A stretch of DNA of 64,000 bases from Mactra quadrangularis (GCA_025267735.1 CM046298.1:41363917-41427916); one strand, 5' to 3'; positions 43,706-55,087 are shown, counted from the first letter of the stretch. Notes: generated from the sequence alone by a model not told the origin. Translations and numbers: made by a program.

Positions 43706-43890
43706 CCTAGCAACACATTGTATATGTCATATCACGGCCGTCCGCCAACCTACTCACTGTTCATGGAAAGCCTAAATCCCTGGATTCAACTGTTTAACAA
43801 TTATTAGCCGCATACTGTCGCCAGTTACTGACAACTGCCTCACGTGATTTAGAATCAGTGGTAAGAGGAAGAATGGGCGTGAAACAACAG
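43706..43890 (-). mobile_element. 5'-truncated SINE, family 2 (minus strand)
   Basis: The tail GGTTTAACTCCCTAGCAACA, TATCACGGCCGTCCG, CCTACTCACTGTTC and the body CCAGTTACTGACAACTG, GATTTAGAATCAGTGGTA match 18526-18826 reversed. The tRNA head cannot be seen. Confidence 0.75.
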
Positions 43891-44936
43891 TCCGCCGGGA
43901 GGACCGACAGCAAAGTGATACTGCGTATCTCTTGTGTACTCCAATAGACTAAGAAAGCCTCTTGATGAAATATGACTTAAAAAAAGATTGAATTCATTTC
44001 ACCAAAATGATGGTTTGATTTATTGTTTAAACCGTATCGTGACAGATTAGAAACGTTTCACTGAGATATATTTCGTGCAGACGAAACTTATTTTTGTGGC
44101 AACAACTGTCAATTAAAACAATTCAAACTCAATGACACTCATACAACAATAAATGATTAACGACTGAACCCAATCAAATCTGTCTGACAATGTCTGTACT
44201 GAAATTATATATTTATATAGAATAAACCGCTAGCACAAGAGTCCATAACGTATGATCATAAAAAATGCGTACGTTCCTATACATGTATATAGTCCCTCGT
44301 TTATACATGCATACAACCTAATGTATAATATATTTTATGTGCTGTCCATCACAGGTGTCTACGAATAGGGCATGAGGGAAAAAAAAACAGGAAATAAGAT
44401 TGATTGAAAATGGGCATTTTATTCTAAATGCCATAAACAAAATATACAAGCTATTATATTAAATTCATTAATGTAAGTAAAGTTTTAAGTCGTACACGAT
44501 TATAAACAAGAGACCGTTTTATAGATGTGTTCGTTGAACAAAAATATTACAGTATATCGTCACCTTAGAACCAGAGGGTTCTACCTTCATTTTGTTAAGT
44601 TGGATATATAGTATGTGTGTGTATTTAACTAGTTCAAGGACTCTGGTGCCAGTAGATTAACTTATGATTTACTTATGGCAAACATTAATTTAACGTTTCC
44701 ATCTAAACAGAAACGCTGAAAATAATACGATACGTTTGGCAATGAACATTGGCATCTCTTTGTTTTAAAGTTATTTACATACACAACTACTGGAAACAAA
44801 ACAGTTTATTATGATAGTACCGTGTATATGAAATAAAAATGTGTCCAAATTCAATTCAACTGATATTTTTGTTCGAATATAATGCCACTTCGCTTATTGC
44901 AACGTTGAAACGTCTAGAGTGAAACTTTTTGCACAT
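43891..44936. other. Intergenic AT-rich DNA
   Basis: No gene or repeat recognised. A short dyad AGAACCAGAGGGTTCT lies at about 44567. Confidence 0.4.
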
Positions 44937-45036
44937 CAGGGACCAATATTATCAAGCGTCTTACGACCGATTTCAGTCGTAAATCCTTCTATTGTATTGT
45001 TGATTAATCGTAAGATTTTTGATAATATGTTGCCCT
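44937..45036. mobile_element. About 100-bp hAT-like hairpin MITE
   Basis: The left end CAGGGACCAATATTATCAAG, CGTCTTACGA is the imperfect inverse of the right end TCGTAAGATTTTTGATAATA, TGTTGCCCTG. CAGGG termini suggest hAT, but I find no convincing 8-bp duplication. A second, inner dyad (CGACCGATTTCAGTCG) fills the loop. Confidence 0.65.
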
Positions 45037-45842
45037 GATCCATTATAATCAGCAGCATGACTGAAGTCTTACTGATGCACATACATGTTTTTGTTTCAAT
45101 TAATGATTAATATCTGCATTTATCATTCTTATACTTCAAGTTACTGCTAATGCTAATAGTATTTGTGCATCAGACGATTTGTCAATCATACTTTGTCTAC
45201 TTCTTATTTGGAAATAAATCGCAGACTTCGAGTGTCAATGATTGTTAAAATCTGATCTAGCATTGACAGATACTGTGTTGTCGTTTTGCAGTTTATTGGA
45301 AATTCTAATCACGTGACGTACATTTGTAATATGCAAGAATACCAATGACGTCATCGACATTATACTGATTTAGATGCGTTAATATGTACTTGTGCTTGTA
45401 AATATGACTAAGTATCTAAAAACCTAGAGTTATTCCACGACAAATCATAAACTAATCAATGTATGTTAATATTAAATCATGTTATATTCTGTTGTACTGT
45501 CAACAATAATGCCTACTTGCAAATTAAAATGTTTTAAAGAGACAGTTCTCAAACTTTTGTATGTCTTTTCACTTTTTTATATCCCTCTTACCCTGGAGAG
45601 CTCCCAGGGTTGACCCGGGGTGTTACCCTTAAATGTGTTTCGACTTTTTCTAAGGAGTGATTGTGTATTTTTGTGTGTTTGACTTTCATGAGTTCGACAA
45701 CCAGTTCCGTTATGTAGCAAATGTTTGGTGAGGACTCGAATGAAAATATACGAGTATATCATCATTTTTTGTGTGCATGTTTTTGTATATTGTTGTACTT
45801 AATTTTTGTATGTATAAAAATGAATGCATTCAATTATTGCAG
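45037..45842. other. Intergenic DNA with one CRE palindrome
   Basis: TGACGTCA lies at 45346-45353, close to ATCACGTGACG at 45308. ACCCTGGAGAGCTCCCAGGG at about 45591 is a dyad. No gene seen. Confidence 0.35.
45346..45353. promoter_or_regulatory. CRE-like palindrome TGACGTCA
   Basis: A perfect consensus, with CACGTGACG 35 bases upstream. It is about 500 bases before the candidate exon at 45843; no transcription start is identifiable. Confidence 0.2.
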
Positions 45843-45914
45843 CTTGCAATCGGTATCTATGAAACGTAATCCTCAATATTCAGCCTTCATGGCACTGGAG
45901 AAATTACTGATTAG
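45843..45914 (+). CDS. Candidate 72-bp internal exon
   Basis: A pyrimidine-containing tract and ATTGCAG precede it, and ATTAG|GTACGT follows; both borders are good. In the open phase it reads LQSVSMKRNPQYSAFMAL and EKLLIR, with normal composition, one leading base and two trailing bases, so its length (72) keeps frame when included. It does not match the phase-0 donor of the 36456 exon. No family recognised. The longer 83-codon frame around it is not needed. Confidence 0.3.
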
Positions 45915-46963
45915 GTACGTACTGATATACATGTGTGTACTTTTATTACCTCCGAGACCGGAAAGCAACTAAGATGTACATAGTAAACAACATTTCTGTC
46001 TATTGTGTTAAAACAAATGATTTCTTTCATTAACCTCTGTTACAGGCGATGTTAGTTTGCCATGTGATAAATGTACTTATAATTCATAGGTAACCTAATT
46101 CATTGGATCGTACTTATTTTGCTTACATTGTTACAGTAACACTATTACAACAGCCACTAACATCCTATGTCAAAATGGCTTTTTATATTGAGTTAACGGT
46201 TGTTGAAAGCTGAACGGGTAAGTTCCATGGACAAAAATCATGACACTGGCGAATTCATTTGATTTGAATTTAAGGAGCCTGTTGATTAAAGAAGGTTGTT
46301 AAAAGGTCGTGTTGGGAGATATCAGTGTATCATGTATAATATAAGTTCATTAACATTGTGATCGATTAAATACCATGTATCTTGTTGTCACCAATGGCAA
46401 CCAATTAGTTATGGTCAATACAACGTAGTTTTACACTTGGTTTGTTACTGGAATGGTACGTCTTAAGGTAGCATTCCATGTGGCAATTTATAGTACGGAA
46501 ATAGCGATTTTTAAACCAAACCAGATGCTGGCGAATCGGCACTTTTTTAAGAAAGTTTTTATTCTCTGTTATTTTTTGTCTTAGATGTGACCATGAAAAA
46601 CATGAGAATTGATTATGATAATCACTCTTTTGCATTCAGTGCAAAATGGTAATCATCATGCATCAGGGATTTATGAAATAACATTATGTTGCAAAAGTAT
46701 TATAGAAAACTTTTAAGAGAACAGAACAGAACAGAACATATTATTAATAAGGCCTTAAATATGTACATATTTATTAACCGTAAACAATTTTACATCATAT
46801 AAAAGGTCAAAAGTTAATATTTATGTATCATGTATATTAAGAGAAAAAAAACACCGAAAAAGGTAAAACGCAATTAAGATATTACCCCACTCCAATATGT
46901 AAATTGGTGCAGTTTTACGCAAATAATTTGTAATAATAACATTGTAATAATGACATTGTAAAT
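45915..46963. other. Intergenic DNA with a retroelement-like pentamer tail
   Basis: AGAACAGAACAGAACAGAAC at 46719-46738 is a (GAACA)n tract followed by TATTATTAATAAGGCC, resembling the reverse of a SINE or LINE tail seen in molluscs. No coding sequence nearby. Confidence 0.4.
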
Positions 46964-47262
46964 CAAAGCGCCGATTGCGCTGTCAGACATAGGATTTTGG
47001 TAGAGTATATGGCTGTATACAACTCATGGAAGCGATACAAGGTACCTTTAACTTACATAAACTAGATAAGATATACACGTGCTTCTTATCGTCTGCTTGT
47101 TAACGCGTAACGCGAACTATATTAATTGCAGTGGTAATAATCCTTTTATTTGCGCGCGCACAACCGAATGTAATCGTCCGCGACAAATTTTGATGTGAAT
47201 TTGCCACAGTCCAATACTAAACATGGGGAAACCCCATGTAAAAATTAACAGAAAAAAAATAA
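46964..47262 (-). mobile_element. About 310-bp dispersed repeat, copy 2 (minus strand)
   Basis: Reverse of 42735-43046. It keeps GCGCCGATTGCGCTGTCAGA, GCTTGTTAACGCG, ACCGAATGTAATCGTCCGCG, ACAAATTTTGATG and the hairpin ACATGGGGAAACCCCATGT. Middle parts have diverged more than the ends. Confidence 0.7.
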
Positions 47263-47631
47263 ATGAGCAAATCGGATTTATGTAGAAATACAAAGTTCAA
47301 TTACATACCAGTTTTCTGAGAAAGTTTCTGATGTCATAGACATGGTTTGATATAAAGGGAGATCTACCTTAATACCTTATAATCATAATGTTAACACTGT
47401 CTTATACATTGTAATTGATTCTTTGATTTTTTCTCTCCTATTTTCTCTGGTCATTATATACGCTATGATGTCACGTTAGTTACGTATAGATCAATCTCAA
47501 GATCAATTAACAACACTTCGTTGTTTCCATGACTACACTGCATCAACAATTGTCCTTGAATATTGAAACAGTTTTGTCGGTGAAGTCGATCTTATCTGAA
47601 ATATGACTATTGTTACTTTTCATTCAACTGT
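47263..47631. other. AT-rich spacer
   Basis: No feature recognised. Confidence 0.35.
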
Positions 47632-47783
47632 CAGTGGCGTAAACATTAACTCTGCCGATTTAAATACTTACAACAATATATTAGTGCTCAATATCGATAC
47701 AAATAGATAGTCGTATTTATGTACGAAGTTTATCGAACAAATATTGAGTATTTAAATCAGCAGGGTTAACGTTTGCCCCACTG
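47632..47783 (+). mobile_element. Small TIR element (CAGTGGCG family), copy 3
   Basis: The best copy of the family (152 bp). CAGTGGCGTAAACATTAACT, CTGCCGATTTAAATACT on the left pairs with AGTATTTAAATCAGCAGGGT, TAACGTTTGCCCCACTG on the right. About 40-bp TIRs. No defined target duplication. Confidence 0.8.
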
Positions 47784-47895
47784 CCAGTAAAGTTAGTAAA
47801 GTTAGTTTAGCTTTTTCTTAAAGCTATTCTTCTTATTCCGGAATCAATGATGATACGGACAGTGTTAGTATTTAAATAGTGAATTAAAGTATATA

Positions 47896-48256
47896 ACTAA
47901 TGCTACAGTCCCATAAACATATAAATAGTCGTGAGGGCACCGTACGGGCGCCGTGCGATCAAGCTCCGCGAGGACTCGCACGAAGTCTTGTGTACCCGCA
48001 TGGACTGTTACGTTTTTACCAGGGTTCGTGAGATGAGCAGTGGATCCACATATCAGTTTTAAAGTCAAATCGTGAACACAATTATGGCCGAGTATGAATT
48101 AAACTTGCACATCTTCCAGCTACAGCTCCGTTCGGGTGTGTTGTTTTGTGCCATGTGCGTACCGTCTCCTTAATACACAAGGCTTCCCACGGCCTACGGC
48201 TCTCTGCACGTACGGGTCCGCAACAAGCCACGATTTTATGGGACTGAGGCATTAGT
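47896..48256. mobile_element. GC-rich MITE with 22-bp TIRs
   Basis: The ends ACTAATGCTACAGTCCCATA and TATGGGACTGAGGCATTAGT are inverted with few mismatches. The interior is unusually GC-rich for the window (CACCGTACGGGCGCCGTGCG, CGCACGTACGGGTCCGC) and shows partial internal symmetry. The 67-codon minus frame overlaps it and is not supported. Confidence 0.75.
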
Positions 48257-48719
48257 CACAAAATGTCTACAAACATACATGTACGTGTTGTTTTTTATTC
48301 AGCTGTTACTATATTAATCAAACAATATGACATTATCTTATATAATATGTCAGTAAAATTTTTGATGCTCGACATATAATTAATTATAAGAGCAAAGTAT
48401 CACATTTATTATAAAACTTCGTTAGTAATCGGTAAAGTTCGTTATATTCCGGAATCAATGCGGTTAGCGCTCAACGGTAAAAATGTATTCATTAACCTGT
48501 TAACGAGCGTATAATTTTACAAGCATAGTATATTAGATAGAAGTATTAATTGTCTGATGTTATTAACCTAGTCTAGATTAAGGTCGTCGTTTTCCGGGGT
48601 CAAATACCGTAAAGTAAATGACCTTAAATGAAAAATGTCAATGTTAGTATTATATTATACCTTACAAAAAATTGCTTCTTGTTTACTCAAATGAGTTAAT
48701 TGTCGCATGACTGTGTTTA
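48257..48719. other. AT-rich spacer
   Basis: No feature recognised. Confidence 0.35.
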
Positions 48720-48822
48720 TATTGCTTGGCGCCCTGCAGGACGAAGATACGACAAAATACCATTTTGTTGTTCTTTCGTGTTTTCATGTGGCGCTCCGCG
48801 GGACGACAATTTGACACGGCAG
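48720..48822 (+). repeat. Two-copy GC-rich direct repeat
   Basis: GGCGCCCTGCAGGACGAAGA, TACGAC and GGCGCTCCGCGGGACGACAA, TTTGAC lie about 62 bp apart. Probably a fragment of another dispersed element. Confidence 0.5.
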
Positions 48823-49093
48823 AGGCGGATCCAGGATTTTTTTCTGGGGGGTCCGAACTTTTTCAATGGGGGGGATCCACACTTTCAAACCACAACCACA
48901 TTATACACATTTTGCAGAATAATGCAACAATAAAGGTACATAACCATCAAATCTATGTTAAGCACCGAAAAATATTGATTCATGCTACTTAAAAATGACA
49001 TACAGTCAAGAAATACACTAATGGACAGGTACATTTTAAAAATTCAAGAACGGGGGGGGGGGGGGGGTACGGACCCCCTGACCCCCCCCTGCG
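48823..49093 (+). mobile_element. G-rich TIR element (GGCGGATCC family), copy 2
   Basis: The left end AGGCGGATCCAGGA, then GGGGGGTCCGAACTTTTTC; the centre matches copy 1 (CATAACCATCAAATCTATGT, TAAGCACCGAAAAAT). The right end has a ~17-G tract and GTACGGACCCCCTGACCCCC, but the final GGATCCGCC is missing, so the right terminus is truncated. The G tracts could form quadruplexes. Two open frames over the left end are artefacts. Confidence 0.75.
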
Positions 49094-49123
49094 TTTACAT
49101 AAACAAACTGTATGCAGTATAGA

Positions 49124-49270
49124 TATAGTTCATTTTTTCTCAACTGTCAAAACATGTATAATTTCACGGTGATTTCCTGTTCTTTGTCTAACACTCGTGA
49201 TATAGCGATAGTGTGTATTCAATCACCGTGAAATTATTCCAATTTTACAGTTGAGAAAAAATGGACTATA
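49124..49270. mobile_element. 147-bp hairpin MITE with TA ends
   Basis: TATAGTTCATTTTTTCTCAA, CTGT ... AATTTCACGGTGATT on the left pairs with AATCACCGTGAAATT ... ACAGTTGAGAAAAAATGGAC, TATA on the right. Arms are about 50 bp and nearly perfect at both their outer and inner parts. TA at both margins would fit a Tc1/mariner-like insertion. Confidence 0.8.
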
Positions 49271-50848
49271 CTGGGACAATATATTATAATCAGCAATTAC
49301 CGAACTGAGGAAGGAAACATTGCGAACATCATTTTGTCCTTATCAGTTTGATCGTTTTAGTTCTTAAAGGTTACAATGTACATGTACCATGTCCAACTTT
49401 AGATCCATACACACTCTCAAGTTGATATTTGATTTTTATAGAAAAGTATAGGGGGGAATTCTTTGAACGGTCATATAACTCTTATTTTGTAAGATATTAT
49501 TTTTGTGATGATGTAAAAAAGGTTTAACTCTCTTCTTTCACTTGATTGTTAATATTTTTTCGAAATGTAAAACTTAAAAACCTCTATAGATATGTTCATA
49601 TGTTACGAAATAAGCTCGTAATGCATGTTTAGCATAATGCAGGTCTATGGGACACACCAATGTCGTAGCATGATTGTTGGTTAGATATTTCACATGATGT
49701 ATTGCCACGGTTTATGTATATATTATATTCTGATATTCTATAGTGAGAGGTTATCAAGCTTCTCGCAAGAGGTTAGAGAAAATATTCAGAGAGAAAGTAT
49801 GTCATGTCCAAACTCAACGAAAGTATGAAAGGCCCGACACCACAAACCTTGAATTGTAGTCAGACGGGCTACGGACTGAGTTTACCCGAGCAGGAAACTT
49901 GAGATTCGAACCAACAAACTCTCGAGTTGTAAGCGGACATTTTAACAACTCGCCGTACTAGCTAGTTTGAAGGCAAGGGGGTACAAGTGTTGAAGTATAT
50001 CTTTGCTACATGAACCTTAGATTATATGAGGCATATCTCCAAATTCTAGGACTAAAATATTATCCTGTAATAATCATGTATAATAAAACTATATAAGCTG
50101 AAAAAATATTTTTAAGTCGACATTTTTTATGAGACAACCTAAATATGTTGACGTTGTGTTTTGACATATTCATAGCGGCATTAAACATTTCTTAGTATAC
50201 ATTATACTAGTATGATGTTATGCAATAAATTAAAACTATGAAAAAATATGTAGTTTTAATGTAAGTCACAGGTAACGGTGTTGATCGTTGACACGGAGAG
50301 TCGCTTATATCGTTGTAAACTACTATAGTACCATGTTACTACATGTATATATATTTACTTAATTAGATCTGTTCGTGTATTATGGTCATACTTGCATTTT
50401 GTATCAACAGCTTAAGAATATTACAAAATTGTTTTAAGTTAATATGTTTGTGTGTTTTAATTGACCTAATTTTAAACTCAACTTTGTGGGTTTGTCCGTC
50501 CGTGCGCAGGCGGTACAAATAAAGTTTGGCATACATTATTGCAAAAAAGCACGAAATACGGAATAAATACCATTGTTCTTATCAAACATATTTTAATTTT
50601 GACGATGAAAGTTTGATTGTACCGCAGGGGAAAACTATATATTTGAATTCCGGATAAAGTCTATTATTCCATATTAATTTCACCAAGTACATGTACCTAT
50701 ATATTATACGTCATAAGGAAATAAAAATTATCATGGTGCGTCATATTATAAACTAGGATAAACCAAAATAACTGCATGTATAGTATGAATATAATGCATC
50801 CTGATGTAGCGGACGGACTATTTTTTATCTCAATGACACCAAAATATG
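49271..50848. other. Intergenic DNA, possible faint TIR element
   Basis: At about 50505-50635, CAGGCGGTACAAATAAAGTT and AAAGTTTGATTGTACCGCAG are weakly inverted; this may be a decayed element of about 130 bp. No gene seen. Confidence 0.35.
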
Positions 50849-51108
50849 TAGCCTGTTCAATTACCCCTATCGTTCCAAAACGTTCTGTAACGTTACATTT
50901 GGAAATCCTCGGCTAATCGCTGCGAATAATATTTTTAGACGCTTTTTAATGCAATGAGTGATGTTTCGCTGTTAGTCCATAAATTTTGAAACATCACTCA
51001 TTGCCTTAACGATCGTATATCTGTTTATTAGATAAGATTATTCGCAGCGAATGGCCGAGGAATTCCGAATGTAACGTTACGGAACGTATAGGGTAATTGA
51101 ACAGGCTA
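50849..51108 (+). mobile_element. TIR element (GTTCAATTAC family), copy 2, about 80-bp TIRs
   Basis: TAGCCTGTTCAATTACCC at the left and GGGTAATTGAACAGGCTA at the right are exact inverses. Similarity continues through AACGTTACATT, CCTCGGC and CGCTGCGAATAAT for 80-90 bp. The short centre has its own dyad, AATGAGTGATGTTTC with GAAACATCACTCATT. Much better preserved than the 8363 copy. Confidence 0.9.
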
Positions 51109-51325
51109 CTGCTCCTGTTCAATAACTACTGTTAGCTAAAGTTACGGGAGAACTCAACCCGAAGACAACTCAACCCGAGCATTACTGAACTCAAAGTTGG
51201 GACAACTCAATCCGTTAATAGGAGATTGAGTTGTCTTGGGTTGAATTGTCTATGGGTTGAGTTGTTTTGACACTTCCGTTACGGAACGTTTTGGAACGTT
51301 CAAGGTAACTGAACACGCTGCAGGT
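51109..51325 (+). mobile_element. Second GTTCAATTAC-type element abutting the first, with ACTCAACCC palindrome core
   Basis: Starting right after copy 2: CTCCTGTTCAATAACT is a degraded left end. The right end CCGTTACGGAACGTTTTGGA, ACGTT, GGTAACTGAACACG matches the family's right terminus. Between them is a different core: AACTCAACCCGAAGACAACT, CAACCCG pairs with GGGTTGAATTGTCTATGGGT, TGAGTTGTT. This is either a separate family member with a new core or a foreign palindrome inside an old copy. Confidence 0.7.
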
Positions 51326-51479
51326 AGCTTAATTATGATACATTCACCAGTGACCGACTTGAACCTATTTTACCTGAGGGTTGTTTTAAAGGTCACCACA
51401 AGGTTGTTTTCTCGATCTATTAGTTGATATCATTGTAGAGTTTATTGGAATAAATATTGTTTACAAAAGCTATACATTT

Positions 51480-54400
51480 AGGTCTGTGAAGTTAGCTATC
51501 TATTGTCTATTCTCTATTCAAAAGTCTATTCGCACAATAGACAGCTATGTATTGAGAAATCTATTCATTCAGAAATCTATTCGCATTTACTGTATACATA
51601 GGCATAGGTAAGTTCAAAAATCTGTACAAAAATCTGTTCACAAAATGCCGAAAAGACAGCTGTCTATTCGGAAATCTATTCAGAAGTCTATTCGAAAAAA
51701 GTCACTAGTGCAATCAGACATATTTAAAAGTCTTTTCATAGAAAACATAAATAGACAAATGTCCATTCAAAAGTCTATTCCGAAGTCTATTTGAAAAAAG
51801 CCAGTAATGCAATCAAACAGATTTAAAAGTATTTTCGTGGAATACGTAAAGATGCAAATGTCCATTCAAATGTCTATTCCGAAGTCTATTCGCAAATTTA
51901 TGTATATGCATTCAAAATGAGGGTGAAGTCTTTTATAGAATTTCGAATAGAGAGCTGTCCATTTAAATGTCTATTCAGAAGTCTATTCGCAAAATCTGGT
52001 AAATGCTTTCAGAATGAGTCAGAACTCTATTATGCAGTAGCGAATACACAGCTATCCATTCAAAAGTCTGTTCAGAAGTTAATTTGCTAAATCATATATA
52101 TGCAATTAGAATGCGTCTGAAGTCTTTAATTAAGTTGCGAATAGATATATGTCGATTCAAAAGTCTATTCAGAAGTCTATTTGCAATATCATGTATAAGC
52201 AAGGACGGAAGTCCATTCAGAAGTATATTCGAAAAAAGCCTGTAATGCAATCAAACAGATATCCATTCAAATGTCTTTTCAAAAGTCTATTCGAAAAATC
52301 ATATATAGGCATAAAGAATGTGTCTGTAATCTATTTTAAAGTTGTAAATAGACAGATGTCCATTGAAAGATTTATTCAGAAGTCTATTTGCAAAATCTGG
52401 TGAATGTATTCAGAATGAGCCAGAAGTCTATTATAGGTTTTTGAATAGAGAGCTGTCCATTCAAAAGTCTATTCAGAAGTCTTTTCGCAAAAATCATATA
52501 TATGCAATATGAATGTGTCTGCAGACTGTTATAAAGTTGCAAATAGACAGATGTCCATTCAAATGTCTATTCAGAAGTCTATTCGCAAAAAAATCTGGTA
52601 AATGCGTCCATAATGATCCAGAAGTCTATTATAGATTTTCGAATAGAGAGCTGTCCATTCAAAAGTCTATTCAGAAGTCTTTTCGCAAAAATCACATTTA
52701 TGCATTATGAATGTGTCAGTAGACTGTTATAAGTTGCAAATGGACAGATGTCCATTCAAAAGTCTATTCAGAAGTCTATTCACAAAATATGGTAAATGCG
52801 TCCATAATGATCCAGAAGTCTATTATAGATTTTCGAATAGAGAGCTGTCCATTCAAAAGTCTTTTCAGAAGTCTTTTCGCAAAAATCATATATATGCATT
52901 ATGAATGTGTCTGTAGACTGTTATAAAGTTGCAAATAGACAGATGTCCATTCAAAAGTCTATTCAGAAGACTATTCACAAAATCTTGTAAATGCGTCCAT
53001 AATGATCCAGAAGTCTATTATAGATTTTCGAATAGAGAGCTGTCCATTCAAAAGTCTTTTCAGAAGTCTTTTCGCAAAAATCATATATGTGCATTGTGAA
53101 TGTGTCTGTAGACTGTTATAAAGTTGCAAATAGACATATGTCCATTCAAAAAACTATTCAGAAGTCTTTTCGCAAAAATCATATATATGCATTTTGAATG
53201 TGTCTGTAGACTGTTATAATGTTGCAAATAGACAGATGTCCATTCAAAAGTCTATTCAGAAGTCTATTCACAAAATCTGGTAAATGCGTCCATAATGATC
53301 CAGAAGTCTATTATAGATTTTCGAATAGAGAGCTGTCCATTCAAAAGTCTATTCAGAAGTCTTTTCGCAAAAAATCATATAAATGCATTATGAATGTGTC
53401 TGTAGACTGTTATAAAGTTGCAAATGGACAGATGTCCATTCAAAAATCTTTTCAGAAGTCTCTTCGCAAAAATCATATATATGCATTATGAATGTGTCTG
53501 TAGACTGTTATAAAGTTGCAAATAGACAGATGTCCATTCAAAAGTCTATTCAGAAGTCTTTTCGCAAAAATCATATATATGCATTATGAATGTGTCTGTA
53601 GACTGTTATAAAGTTGCAAATAGACAGATGTCCATTCAAAAGTCTATTCAGAAGTCTTTTCGCGAAAATCATAAATGTGCATTATGAATGTGTCTGTAGA
53701 CTGTTATAAAGTTGCAAATAGACAGGTGTCCATTCAAAAGTCTATTCAGAAGTCTATTCGCAAAATCTGGTAAATGCGTCCATAATGATCCAGAAGTCTA
53801 TTATAGATTTTCGAATAGAGAGCTGTCCATTCAAAAGTCTTTTCAGAAGTCTTTTCGCAAAAATCATTTTTATGCATTATGAATGTGTCTGTAGACTGTT
53901 ATAAAGTTGCAAATAGACAGATGTCCATTCAAAAGTCTATTCAGAAGTCTTTTCGCAAAAATCATATATATGCATTTTGAATGTGTTTGTAGACTGTTAT
54001 AAAGTTGCAAATAGACAGATGTCCATTCAAAAGTCTATTCAGAAGTCTATTCGCAAAATCTGATAAATGCGTCCATAATGATCCAGAAGTCTATTATAGA
54101 TTTTCGAATAGAGAGCTGTCCATTCAAAAGTCTTTTCAGAAGTCTTTTCACAAAATCAAATATATGCATTATAAATGTGTCTGTAGACTGTTATAAAGTT
54201 GCAAATAGAGAGATGTCCATTCAAAAGTCTATTCAGAAGTTTATTCACAAAATCTGGTAAATGCGTCCATAATGATCCAGAAGTTTATTATAGCTTTTCG
54301 AATAGAGAGCTGTCTATTCAAAAGACTTTTCTGAAGTATTTTCGTAACATCATATTAATATATGCTTTAAGAATTTGTCTGAGGTCTATTATAAAGTAGC

Positions 54401-54665
54401 GAATAGACAGATGTCCATTCAAAAGTCTAATCGGAAGTCTATCCACAAAATCTGGTAGATGCGTTCAGAATGTGTCAGAAGTCTATTTTAGAGTTTCGAA
54501 TAGAGAACTGTTCATTCAAAGTCTATTCAGAAGTTTATTTGCAAATTATTTTAATGCATTTAGGATGCGTCAGACATTTATTATAGAGTAGCGAATAGAC
54601 AGCTGTCCATTGAAATGTCTTTTCAGAAGTCTATTCGCAAAACTATGTTTATGCATTCAGAATGT
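51480..54665 (+). repeat. Left foldback arm: about 32 units of 98 bp
   Basis: The first ~400 bp are irregular short repeats of TCTATTC; after that units settle at 97-98 bp (AATAGACAG at 53521 and 53619). Each unit has a constant part TCCATTCAAAAGTCTATTCA, GAAGTCTATTCG with an inner 12-bp step (ATTCAAAAGTCT, ATTCAGAAGTCT). It also has one of two variable parts: type A (CTGGTAAATGCGTCCATAAT, GATCCAGAAG) or type B (ATATATGCATTATGAATGTG, TCTGTAGACTG). A and B often alternate, giving a ~196-bp step. The frames of 60-90 codons (IQKSIQKSFRK, CPFKSLFRSLFAK) are translations of the units. Confidence 0.95.
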
Positions 54666-54692
54666 GTCAGATGAAATTGTGATAGACCTGCC

Positions 54693-54960
54693 ATGTCTAC
54701 TGAAGTTTGCGTGGTTTTGCCTGAACTAAGTAAGTTTTTTAACCTCTCGTAAACATAAATGAATCTCCCGAATGTTTCCGCAATTTTAGATGAAGATCGA
54801 ATTTGCCTTTTCATATCGTCGATTTCTTGCAGATTCTGTAAACCAAGTCGAGCCGGTAAAGCCTGGTTCAAACAAGATTACTGGAACCGTAGATTACACA
54901 AGTGCAATTGCAAATTCGGTAACCAGTGCTGGTTCTATTCGAGGACGCGCCATTGATTGA
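54693..54960 (+). CDS. Possible two-exon small gene in the foldback spacer
   Basis: Exon 1 is 54693-54729: GCC before the ATG (G at -3), 12 codons MSTEVCVVLPEL plus one base. A consensus donor A|GTAAGT follows, then a 103-bp intron ending CGATTTCTTGCAG. Exon 2 is 54833-54960: joined in phase it gives N, then SVNQVEPVKPGSNKITG, TVDYTSAIANSVTSAG, SIRGRAID, stop; 54 codons in all. Exon 2 is about 46% GC in an AT-rich setting and has a protein-like composition. Unspliced, an ATG at 54793 keeps the same frame for 56 codons. No signal peptide, membrane segment or known domain. Alternative: a captured 3'-terminal exon of a host gene, or chance. The 82-codon antisense frame (54623-54871) is probably a shadow. 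Confidence 0.38.
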
Positions 54961-55087
54961 GACATGCTAATATTTCGAAGTTTGTAGGCAGAAAAACCTT
55001 TGAATTTCATATTAAATCGTAAAAAAATTGTTATTATCCACAAGAAAAATAAGCGCCAAAACAAAACTACTAAGTCAGCAATTTACA
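54961..55087. other. Foldback spacer, AT-rich
   Basis: Nothing recognised between the possible gene and the SINE. Confidence 0.4.

Noticed and set aside
45591..45616. Dyad ACCCTGG...CCAGGGT as a terminator
   Set aside because: There is no gene upstream and eukaryotic context gives such a dyad no terminator meaning.
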